This document shows positions 25,654-36,118 of a stretch of 64,000 nt of DNA, in pieces; position 1 is the stretch's first letter; the number at the start of each line of letters is the position of its first letter. The translations under genes were made by a program, and so were the position numbers. The DNA lies in assembly GCA_964019055.1 (NCBI GenBank), contig OZ025209.1, positions 12,198,981 through 12,262,980 of the forward strand. Direction: 5' to 3'. The notes beneath the pieces were generated by a model. That model was given only the letters and a program-made list of their open reading frames with translations, had not been told where the DNA came from and searched no databases. This DNA is from Anthopleura xanthogrammica. Taxonomy: Eukaryota; Cnidaria; Anthozoa; Actiniaria; Actiniidae.

Positions 25654-25927
25654 TCATTCCTGATGGCATCATCCCGAGACTTTTTAAAGTCTTATTTTGC
25701 AAAAGAAATGAAAAAAGCATAGACATTAAATGTTTTGTTAACAAAAGTAATTTCAAAAAATTGTGGGATTAAAGATCAAAATTGCAGGCATTTTTTCTAT
25801 TCAAAATATTTCCAAGGAAATTCCGAAGAAACTACCTTCCAGAAAAAATCTATAAAATACTTTAGGTTTTACTACAGAAATCTCGCTAGAGATAATCGCT
25901 GTTTAAAAAAGTTCCTTAGCTTTTAAA

Positions 25928-28900
25928 TCAAACCACTGTTAGCCGTTCATACACAACTTTCTCAACGATAACCTTGGTATGGCAAATGTGTGTAGATGTA
26001 TTGCCAGATCTGGCCTTGCTGATGATGGTGTTTCCTAAATGCCATAAATAGTACGGGTATCCAACTGCTAACGGTATGGAAAGAACAAGCAAAACGATGT
26101 TCAACTGAAATTTAAGAAACAAAACAGTTAAATTTTATCAAACCCCAAACAATCCTTTGAACGACGAATCGTGGGGCGTGGCTAACTCGCAGATCCTCAG
26201 GAGATCCTTTTGTTTTGTCCTCCAAATTGACGTCACGTGAATGATCCAAAATCCTCGAATCATCCTTCGATAGGGGTCTATATATAGAACGTCCCAAATC
26301 GCGTCGATAATTTTTCAATGGGGCCAAGGCCCATAGACTCGGTACACTTGCTGCGCGCAAGGTAATGTTGAGATTCTGAGAAAAGTAGTTTGACAATAAA
26401 TCGGAAATCCTAATGGTAAAGTTTCGCGCAGTCTAGACCTAGGTCCTAAACAAACACGAGTATTTCAAGTTCAAATGTTCATTCACTTAAAAACGTTCAA
26501 ATCAAATCTTACCAGTATCGTTACCCGCGTTTTTCAGAGGAAGAAAAACCGGAGAGACGTACTAAACAAACTATTCACATGGGATACCGAGTCCAGAAAT
26601 TGAACTACCGATACACCCCACCATCCCCACCCCTTGTTTCTTGGCCCCCACCCCTTGTTTCTTGCCCCCACCCACCCCTTGTTTCTTGCCCCCCCACCCC
26701 TTGTTTCTTGATTTACTAACTCACTTACCTGGAGTATTTTGCCAGGAAAATAGTTTTCCATGATAATGAAGATTGGATACTGAAGCATTTGCAGCATGGA
26801 ACACGAAAAGTTTCCTATTCCAAAGAGTTTTCCAAAATGCTTGACTGGAAATCTAAAAGCATTTTGAATATTGGGCATTAGATCACTAGCATCTGTGTCT
26901 ATGTATGGTATTTAGTACATAACCTAGCCCTTAAATCTACCAACCCCGTCTTCAGATTTAAAAAAACCAGCTTCTTGAGGCCAGGTCCAAACCACGTCCC
27001 TACGCAAAACCCACAACTTATCAAAAGCCTACAACGTACCAAAAACCTATACAACGTACCAAAAACCTATACAACCTACCAAAAACCTATACAACCTACC
27101 AAAAACCTATACAACCTACCAAAAACCTATACAACCTACCAAAAACCTATACAACCTACCAAAAACCTATACAACCTACCAAAAACCTACACAACCTACA
27201 AAAAACCTATACAACCTACAAAAAACCTATACAACCTACCAAAAACCTATACAACCTACCAAAAACCTATACAACCTACAAAAAACCTATACAACCTACC
27301 AAAAACCTATACAACCTACCAAAAACCTACACAACCTACCAAAAACCTATACAACCTACCAAAAACCTATACAACCTACCAAAAACCTACACAACCTACC
27401 AAAAACCTATACAACCTACAAAAAACCTACACAACCTACCAAAAACCTATACAACCTACCAAAAACCTACACAACCTACAAAAAACCTACACAACCTACC
27501 AAAAACCTATACAACCTACCAAAAACCTACACAACCTACAAAAAACCTATACAACCTACCAAAAACCTATACAACCTACAAAAAACCTACACAACCTACA
27601 AAAAACCTTCACAACCTACAAAAAACCTATACAACCTACAAAAAACCTATACAACCTACCAAAAACCTATACAACCTACCAAAAACCTATACAACCTACA
27701 AAAAACCTACACAACCTACAAAAAACCTACACAACCTACAAAAAACCTATACAACCTACCAAAAACCTATACAACCTACAAAAAACCTATACAACCTACC
27801 AAAAACCTATACAACCTACCAAAAACCTATACAACCTACAAAAAACCTACACAACCTACAAAAAACCTATACAACCTACAAAAAACCTATACAACCTACC
27901 AAAAACCTATACAACCTACCAAAAACCTATACAACCTACCAAAAACCTATACAACCTACCAAAAACCTGTAGACCCCTTTGCAGCATGTCGGAATGAAGC
28001 CGAATTTGGAGGGCAAAACAATAAGTTCCAATCCTGAGGAGATTGAAATTCTTTTGTTTTGTCCTCCAAATTAAGCTGCTTTGACGTCACGTGAATGGGG
28101 TCTATACAACCTACAAAAAACCTACAATTAATCTATCAAAAACCTACAACCTAACAAAAACCAATTCGACCCAACAAAAACTCGTAAACTATCAAAAACC
28201 TACCAAAAAAACTACAAAGCTGAGATCGCTGAGGTTCATGGGAAACATTTCATATCCAACAGTATAAGCTTTTGATAAAAACTGCAGCTTGAGGATGCTA
28301 GCCTGTGTACAACCGGTAAGAGGATGTTCATGATCACGTGAAACTGACTGGTAAAAGATCTCAAGTCATGCAGTAACTAATAATATTAAATTCAACAAGT
28401 TGAAACATGTACATGTACCCATGATCCTTGCCGGTTTCAGCTTTGTAGCTTTTCAGGTGACTAACTTTACTGAAATAATTATATAGAAGTACTTACATAA
28501 CAAGAAAAAGGTTTGAGAATGCACCATTGTAGAAACACCTCAACAATAATATCAGAATGAATGAGAATATCTGGAACAAAAAAGCATACCGGTTAAGAAC
28601 TAAAACGTCTGTCTCTCTTGGACAAAATTATAACTATTTTGGACATAAGTTAAATAAAAGGAATCCCGAATTAAAAGAGGGACTGCGGTCCCATCGCCCC
28701 ATCCCTTCCCTTCCCCTACCCCCCCCCCCCCCCCCCCCCCCATAACTTCGCCGACCGATGTACAAAAGATACGAGTAAAATAATTCAAGATACATTAAAT
28801 TGGAGTTTTCACCACCAACCGTACCTGTAAGGGAGCATTAGGTATAACCATCATTAAGTTTATCAAAACCAACAACAATCCACTGCAGGCGAAGTAGAAG

Positions 28901-29724
28901 GCACAGCCTCGAACTTCACCAGCGCGAGCAGCAGCAGACACGTCTTTCATCCCCAACACTTCACATTTGCAGCTCAGTGAAAGCTTTTCCTCTGACGTCA
29001 ATACTGTGATGGCTTGTTTCTTGTAGGTACCAGACCGTTTGCACATCTCAGCACCAGCAGTGATGAAAGCACTGACAAATGGGCCAATGGCAACGCTGCA
29101 CAACTGCACCCAGCCATAATAGTTTGCGTACGATTTCACTAGAGAAAAATCAAATAGAGATCAAATGAATTAACATGACAATAAAGTTGCAAATCAATGC
29201 ACATGTACGTTATGTTGGATGAGCCAAGTACTGAGTACTGAGCCCCTTGGACGGTTGTTAGAATGCCTTAAAGTTAACGTGGATCATGGGTATTCCCTTA
29301 GATCTGGGACAGGGAGGAGCCCCTTGGACGGTTGTTAGAATGCCTTAAAGTTAACGTGGATCATGGGTATTCCCTTAGATCTGGGACAGGGAGGAGCCCC
29401 TTGGACGGTTGTTAGAATGCCTTAAAGTTAACGTGGATCATGGGTATTCCCTTAGATCTGGGACAGGGAGGATTGATATGAAAATAGCCAGAACGCATAG
29501 ATTTTCTTCATTTTGCACTATGTGTTACTGATTAATTCAATCAGTTATATTTAACTATTTATTATTATCATTGTTACTGTTAATGTAGACATTTCCTTGT
29601 TAGGTACAGTGTATAACGTTTCTATGTCATGCTGACCTCACTGTAATTCAGTTACTTCTGCCATTGTGAGAAATAAATGATTATTATTATTATTATTATT
29701 AATATGATTATTATGATTATTATG

Positions 29725-29763
<39 letters not shown>

Positions 29764-32700
29764 TATTATGACATAAATTAGATCTAGACCAAATCTTTTG
29801 TTCATGTACATCAACATACTGGCTATATGTTATCATATGCGCCGGGACAAAAGACATGGCCGCTATGTTGATTGTAAATTAATTAGAAATCAAGACCAGA
29901 TTTTTTATTCATGTCCATTAACATAGCTGGCGGCTATGAAGTCACTAAGATTTTTGATTTTCGCTGTTAACATCCTTGTATATGCTCCGAACACTTCCAA
30001 TGAAAACCATCTGGTCCATCTGGTGTACTTTTTTTTTAAATTTCCTGAGAATTGGAAACCTATTGTTTTGTCCTCCGAATTGAAATGCTTCAAGAGGTTT
30101 GTTTACACTTACCGGATTGTTCGTCCATTTTTGGAAGGACAATCATAAACTGCTGGAATGAGCTAAGGAAAAACCAGAGACGTAAACGGCACATCCCAAT
30201 GAAGAAGCAAGTACCAATGAACACCCCACTTCTCATGTGTGCTACGAGGTCTTTTAATCCTGTCAGGAGATGGTAGCGCATAAGACGGGTTTTATTTGAA
30301 CCCTCAGAACTCTCCTGAATCTTGTCTTGTTGTTTTGGGAGTTTTGTGGTATCAGCGTGTTTGTAGTCGTCGTTTTTGATGTTGGGGAAAAATACGATGG
30401 AGCTGAGAAGAAGAACAAGGGTAGCGCTTATGAAACCGTAGCACAATAGTTGATACGACACGCCTTGTTCATATAAAACCTGCAAAGAATAAGAACGATT
30501 ATTATATCATAGTTATACTTGATGCCTTATAACATCCCGTACGCACGGTATTTATACTCACAGCACGTACACCGTACGATATGCCGTAACAATGGCTTCC
30601 CAATGCCTTCTATAGGCCGGTTTGCATTAATTATCCAATCAAAAACTCGTAGCTACGGTAACGGGTAAGATACGGTACGGGTCAACTACGCGGGCTGATT
30701 CAGTTGCCGTACTATTTCCGTATAGGTCCGATTTCCCTCGACTATTGCACTTTGCACTCGCATAGAATTTCCAACCGCAGGCAGCAAAATGACCGAGCTG
30801 GAGACAGTAGAAAAATTACCCAAGGGGCGGAAACAGGATTTTTTTTCAGGAAGGGATGCAACCCTCAGAATCAAAGAAAGAAATCAAGACCTAGTTGGAG
30901 CTTGCTCTGTTGTGATCCTCACTGAGATTTTTCCCGTTATTATTCTCGTTTCTTAATTAGTTTTTCTTGTTAATTTTCAACTGTTTTGTACGTTTTCAGT
31001 GGAAGTTTAAAAATTAAATAAATATATTATTTCGTTGGGGATATTCGTATGGGCACCCTTCCACCCGCATCCCTTGCACCCCTCCCCTGGATCCGCCCAT
31101 GTATCAAGTGAGTCGGATCCATGGTTAGAACTGACTGAGGCATCTCTGATCTGACCAAACAGTTCTAAGGGTCTCTTGAATAAGATTTCTCACAAGATTT
31201 TGTTATCGTTTACCTTGAAAATGAGAAAGAGAACAGCCGAAGATCCGAAAGCACAACAGAAGACACTGTTGACGGAAGACTGCCACTTGCCGTATAGAGC
31301 TATAGACTGATAAAACCATTACAACTGGTTAGAAACAAATCTGTCATGTTAACATCCATGCTTAAGGACGGTACGATCATTATTTATCGGAGGAGGTGGG
31401 GCATGGGGAGGGGGCATGGTGGTGGGGCATGGGGGTGGGGCATGGGGGTGGAAGCAAGAAAATAGCAAAAATGCGGCATTTTTTCCTATAACCCACTATT
31501 AATTCAGTTTTTTCTCGCGAATTTTCATTGTCTTTGGTCAAACGGGGAAAAGGTGTTATAGGAATTACTAAGACGGGCCTCAATTCGACATCAGCTACAG
31601 CAGGAGCTTTCCGACCCCCTCACTCCTACTGCGGTCATTATTTAACTTGGGACGGGGGTCGGTGCAAAATTAGGTATGCAAGCATTGTTTCTTCATTTTT
31701 CCTGAATCCCCTTCATCCCCCCCCCCCCCCCCCCCCCCAAATAGAAGGATCCGAACATCCCATGATCCTATATGTTTTCCTCATACATCGTCCGAGTAGC
31801 CCGGCCATACATAATCATTGTTGATTTAGGTCTAAAGAGCTAGGCTGGTGCCGTCTACATAATCTATAGAACAATTACCCTCAGTCCTGATACAAGTATC
31901 CCTACTTGACCAATGGTAAATACGAGTAGAGCTGGAATGAGTATGGCAGAGGTCTCTGAAGAATAGAAAACACAAGATATGAAGGAAGGACGAAAATTCT
32001 ATTTAGCAGATATCAAAGTTACACTCAAGTTGAGGCATTTGGGGGCTCTTGGGGATTGGCAGAACACTCCGAGAAGTATTGAGAAGCTGTCATGTCAATC
32101 CCGACCCCGCGTGTTTTATGGCGGTAAACAGCGCTCGGGGCGTTTTCTATTGAAGAGATAGAAAATGAGTCCGCGTGTTATGTTGTGTTATGTAAGCACG
32201 ACGGCAGGAAATTTTAAGAGGCCAGGAGATAAAGGGAATTGGATTTTTTTTTTTAACAAACCCGGAAATTGCTTGGAATTCAGTTATTACTTATCATGAG
32301 CGGGAACGTCAAACTGATTAGAATCCGCGGCGTAACAAGTTAACCTACGTGTACCGACAGGCTATAACAAGTACATCAGTAGTTAAATATATAGTGTTTA
32401 CCTGCAGATGTTATGGTAAAAAGTCCTGCGGAAATTCCATACATGACACTGAAAGACAAATTCGTTTTTAATACGAAGAGAAAAACATTTCCTACACCTA
32501 GGCAACCCTGCGTGGGGTCAAAAAAGGTAGTCTAGTCTCGACGGGGTGGTATCGGGATAGAAGTGCCGACTTTGAAACAGTAGTCATGTAGTTTCAAGAT
32601 TAATCTTTTGATTCTTTTTTTCGGGAATATTTGCATTGTTATATGTTGTTGCGTGACTCGGGATGGAGGTTCGCCATCATCGTGACGTCTGCTTTCGTTT

Positions 32701-33409
32701 TAGTTTAAGACCTGGTTGTCTTTGTTGAAATTAATTGGTGTGTGTCAAGACAGGACTAAGGCTTTTCCCAGAAATCGAGGATGGGAATCTACCAAGTGCG
32801 GATATCCTTTTTCCCAAGACTGATACAAAGAAAAAATTTAAAATTTAAATTAAGTAAATTAAAATGTTGAATCAAACAGAAAAACGTAATGTTTATTACA
32901 TTCTGATATAAAAAAAATAGTTTGTTTTTTTCTGATATGAAAAAAAATTTTCTTCATCTCTGTGAAATATTTTTCAAATAAAATCATGTGACCGTGAGCT
33001 TTGGCCTAGGCACTAAAAGTTACTTAGCTTGTTGGTAATCAGATTATAAATTTAAACGAGTTTCACATTACCTGGAAAATATCTTCATGGACTTGACTCC
33101 AAACCTATCAATAGCCCAGCCACAAATGAATACGTAAACCGCACCCGTTAGTACAGTGAGAGTGAGAGCTAGGTTGAGGCGATCTTCTTGTTCAACGCAC
33201 AACCCGTCACGCTGTCCGGAACGTTCCTGGCTGGTTGTTTGGATAGAAATGTTGTTGTGGATTTGATCGCCATCAGGACAGAGATGTGAATACACTCCTT
33301 CTCCTTTAAGAACAAACACAAACGAAGACCATCCAAGCAAAGGGGCCGAAAATATAGTCAGCTCGATTACCGTTACGAAAAATAATACCCATAATCGAAA
33401 ATTGGTCAT
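25928..33409 (-). CDS. SLC43A3: SLC43A3-like major facilitator transporter (equilibrative nucleobase transporter type), 9 exons
   Basis: Twelve-helix MFS carrier of the plasma membrane; SLC43A3 (ENBT1) moves purine nucleobases, while SLC43A1/2 carry large neutral amino acids. Exons: 33409-33072, 32448-32402, 31955-31879, 31306-31214, 30479-30113, 29138-28825, 28570-28497, 26852-26729, 26104-25928. They join in phase to about 536 residues. Key matches are LLGWSSFVFVLKGEGVYSHL in helix 1 and its loop, AIDRFGVKSMKIF at the MFS signature loop, ALYGKWQSSVNSVF, RCFYNGAFSNLFLV, and PVKHFGKLFGIGNFSCSM near the C-terminus. I start at the ATG at 33409, just before helix 1; the frame is open upstream but has no ATG. 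The large loop (exon 5) is charged and cytosolic. Introns hold a 20 bp satellite, a 77 bp tandem repeat and homopolymer runs. Assignment to SLC43 is strong, the substrate is not. Confidence 0.88.
26155..26290. mobile_element. foldback element family E (copy 1), partial
   Basis: Contains TTTTGTTTTGTCCTCCAAATT followed by GACGTCACGTGAATG and GGTCTAT, as at 27970-28108. A diverged copy lies near 58740-58865. It sits in the last intron of the transporter gene. Confidence 0.55.
26622..26710. repeat. 22 bp C-rich tandem repeat, about 4 units
   Basis: Units share CACCCCTTGTTTCTTG. The array ends about 20 bp downstream of the exon 8 donor of the transporter (minus strand), so the transcript carries a G-rich run directly after the 5' splice site. 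Confidence 0.8.
27003..27968. repeat. 20 bp satellite array, about 48 units
   Basis: The unit is CCAAAAACCTATACAACCTA with C/A and T/C variants at fixed positions. It lies between exons 8 and 7 of the transporter. The plus strand has a 340-codon open frame (repeats of KNLYNLPKTYTTYQKPIQPT type), an artefact of a stop-free 20-mer: three units encode twenty residues. Diverged units continue past the foldback insertion to about 28215. Confidence 0.97.
27970..28108. mobile_element. foldback MITE, family E (copy 2), within the 20 bp array
   Basis: The ends are TAGACCCC and GGGGTCTA, with inner pairs AATTTGGAGGGCAAAACAAT and ATTCTTTTGTTTTGTCCTCC. Array-like units lie on both sides (CCTACC... before, ACAACCTACAAAAAACC after), so it interrupts the satellite. 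Confidence 0.75.
28720..28742. repeat. poly-C run
   Basis: About 22 consecutive C in transporter intron 6, flanked by CCCTTCCCCTA. Similar runs occur at 3917-3932 (G), 31716-31738 (C), 45522-45537 (G) and 55517-55535 (C). Confidence 0.9.
29240..29471. repeat. 77 bp tandem repeat, three identical-looking units
   Basis: AGCCCCTTGGACGGTTGTTA starts at 29241, 29318 and 29395 and the units show no differences that I can see. Intron 5 of the transporter. The near-identity implies very recent expansion or gene conversion. Confidence 0.95.
29650..29765. repeat. ATT microsatellite, probably the tail of a retroelement
   Basis: AGAAATAAATGATTATTATT runs into about 70 bp of ATT triplets. The AATAAATGATT lead-in resembles the 3' end of a non-LTR element, but no coding remnant is visible upstream. 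Confidence 0.6.
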
Positions 33410-33539
33410 TTCGTTTGACAAGACCAAAGCCACCTTGAGCGGAGAGTTTAACTAATGTCTTATTACAATTACAGCCAAGCTCTTCAAAGAGATAGCCAAA
33501 CTTATGATCCTTCTGGATCGCTTTTTCCATATCCGGCAT

Positions 33540-35422
33540 ACAAAGAAATATAGGTTTTCGACTCAGTTAACAGGCGATCAAATGGTAAGGAAAGTCGCTT
33601 TCTGGTATAAGAAGTTTAGAATGACTGTACACGCATGCTCCGAAGTGGATTTCTTGTTTTCTGCCGGTTGAACAGGAGCAGGAGCCGGTTTTAGTTTCTG
33701 TCATTCAATCAACTCGTGACGGCTTTGTTTGCACATCTCTTTATGACAAAACCAACGATAAAAAATACTTTTAAGCATATTTTAAGAATAAGACTAGTAC
33801 ATAAGAAAATATATGAAGACATTTACTGGGAAAGCTGGTAAATGATATACATTGTTTTTGGTTTATCAGGGAAAAACCTTTAACATATCACTCATGTATT
33901 AAATATTCATGTCGCATGACAATCAGCTGACTTGTCGATGACACCTGGAAAGCAAAAACACCTGAATTGAACTTTGAGCGTCAATTAAGTAGATATTAGA
34001 AATTGGCTGTCATTTTGTTCATGTTGTCACGGTAAATTTACTCTCTACAGTCAACCTAATAATATTTATAACTAGGGAAAAATAGAGTTTTATGACGATT
34101 TAAGGTAACATAAACCACGATTTTACATTATTACATAACTAGTTGGCGTCGTGTCACTGTCCTTGACTCTGCAGCGCTCATCAACTTGTTGACAAATTGG
34201 GTGGAAAGGTTGAAACGTTTGCCAAATTACACCGCTGTGACTCCTTCATGATGGAACGCTGGTTCGATCCCAAATTTAGTGTAAGTTCTTTTCCTTGCCA
34301 GGAGGGTTTTTCTCCTTTTTTCTCCCTCTGTGAAAATCTGTAAAAATCAACATGTGAGTTGAGTGTTCAGTGTACTCAAAGAATATCGAATGTGGTAGTG
34401 CGTGAAAGTGAATTTGGAAATGATCCAAATAGATACTCAGTTACTCTTTAGCTATCTCAAACTCCGCATATATTTCATGGCATGTGGGACGCGTTTTGAA
34501 AATCTAGCCGCGACATATATGTCGTGTAAAATCGAGGTCTGAATTTCTTATACCTTTTTGAATAAGACAATATCAGGCGGCATCTTTTTACAACCATTGG
34601 GATAGCTAGGTAAAATCCGGATTCATGATATGTAACATATATGTAAATTTGCACGCGTGCATTGAGTCGGTCCAACTCATATCAACAACCTCTTGAACTT
34701 CATCATCCTCTATTTATTTTGAAAAGGTTCCATTGTATCTATTGAGATTACTTTGGGGCAGTATTACAAATATGGTCAGGTTTCCAAAGCATTATCAACC
34801 GAAAATTCAATGGGAAAGGCAAGGGGATGGCGAAACCTCTTGGAAAACCAATTAGGAGGATAGTTGTTGATCGTGATTTACCTGAAACGCACAGTTCAAA
34901 ATCTGGGATGAAAACCTGGTCGAGATCAGAAATGTGGCTGGCCAGAAAAACTACTAAGAGCCACCTTAATTAAACACCTTGACCGGTTGCCGGGCAACAG
35001 ATACGATAAGACTTTTTTAACTTTCGAAGCAGGAGAAGAAGTATCATATCTATAGAATAGCCCTATAAAGTAGAGGAAAAATATCTAACGAAAAGAAAAT
35101 TGTTGATCAGTTTAAGCGTGACGTGACATCAACTGTTCGCACATCAGCGGAAAAAACGACTTCCGGCGGTCCAAAATGAAAAGGAGTTCGGTAAAAAAAT
35201 TTCTTATTTTTTCTTCATTAAAGGATTTGCTTTCCAAAGTTGTAGTTGTTTCAGGTGGAGGTTAAATCATTGAGAACATTTTTTCGCTTTATTTTAACGG
35301 CTTTTGCGAGCAGTTAGTTGGACCCGGAAATACGTCATAATACTCTCTTGGCCTGTTAATTAGAAAATTGGGTCTCCTGTGTTATCAATGACGCATAATC
35401 TAAAAATAGTCCAAGAAGAAAG
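33540..35422. other. intergenic between the transporter and SNAP29; possible SINE
   Basis: These are divergent 5' flanks of the transporter (-) and SNAP29 (+), so promoters of both must lie here. At about 34235-34440 a sequence with GGTTCGATCCC (B-box-like) and a downstream GGGTTTTTCTCC/AAATCAACATGTGAGTTG resembles the tRNA-SINE at 50945 and 57080. Nothing else coding is seen. Confidence 0.45.
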
Positions 35423-36118
35423 ATGGCGGCTTACAGAGGGACGAACAGAGGGAAGAATGTAAATCGAACTAACCCCTTCCAAGACGAACTGGAAGACGAT
35501 TTTGAACATGTCGACAAAGATCTACTACAAAGGCAGATGAGAGACACACAACAGCGCAGTTTGGATAGCACAAAGCGGTCATTAGCTTTGATTGAAGATT
35601 CACATGATGTGGCCATCAAGACTGCAGAAGAGCTGCAATATCAGGGCGAACAGTTGAATCGTATAGAAAAAAACCTTGACACTATCCATGATGATATGGC
35701 TGTAGCTAATAGACACATCTCGTCTATGAAGAGTGTTTGGAACTCAATGGCGAATTATTTCAAGGCACCTCCGAAGAAAACAGCTTCTCTTAACTCTCAT
35801 CTTGAACCAGAAGTTTCTGATATTCTCGCTTCGTCTTCTTTTCAGGCATCAAACAGAACAAGGCCAACGGGACAAAATTATCCTCAGGTAAACCAAATGA
35901 GCAGTAGTGCTTCTACATCGCATGATCCTTTTGAAAGAGAATTAAATGAGAATTTGAACCAGATTTCTCGTGGGCTTGGTCGGTTGAAGGAAGACGCCTT
36001 GGTCTTGGGACAAGAAGTTGATAGGCAGAATGAACAGCTTCCAAGGATTACAATGAAGGCTGATAGTGCAGATCTTAAAGTAACTAAAGCCAGGAAAGAA
36101 GTGCGAAAGTTGTTATAA
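35423..36118 (+). CDS. SNAP29: synaptosomal-associated protein 29 (Qbc-SNARE), intronless
   Basis: 231 residues with two SNARE motifs and no membrane anchor. SNAP29 supplies the Qb and Qc helices to SNARE bundles in endosomal fusion and in autophagosome-lysosome fusion with syntaxin-17. An N-terminal NPF motif (residues 17-19), an EH-domain ligand typical of SNAP29, is present. The Qb helix runs about 44-106 with zero-layer Gln74 (YQGEQLNRIE); the Qc helix runs about 170-231 with Gln202 (VDRQNEQLPRI). The linker has no palmitoylation Cys cluster, separating it from SNAP25/23. Human SNAP29 is slightly longer (258). The start context AAGATGGCGGC is strong. The single exon with an in-place stop contrasts with multi-exon vertebrate SNAP29 and could reflect ancient intron loss or retroposition; no poly-A tract or flanking duplication is obvious. 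Confidence 0.93.
   Translation: MAAYRGTNRGKNVNRTNPFQDELEDDFEHVDKDLLQRQMRDTQQRSLDSTKRSLALIEDSHDVAIKTAEELQYQGEQLNRIEKNLDTIHDDMAVANRHISSMKSVWNSMANYFKAPPKKTASLNSHLEPEVSDILASSSFQASNRTRPTGQNYPQVNQMSSSASTSHDPFERELNENLNQISRGLGRLKEDALVLGQEVDRQNEQLPRITMKADSADLKVTKARKEVRKLL

Noticed and set aside
26975..27997. 340-codon open frame with Lys/Thr/Tyr/Pro-rich repeats
   Set aside because: It is the stop-free translation of a 20 bp satellite within a spliced intron; composition follows the DNA repeat, with no start context, domain or splice support.
30700..30960. Possible retrocopy or short gene in transporter intron 4
   Set aside because: It has a polyadenylation-like end (ATTAAATAAA) nearby but no frame with recognisable homology and no flanking duplication.
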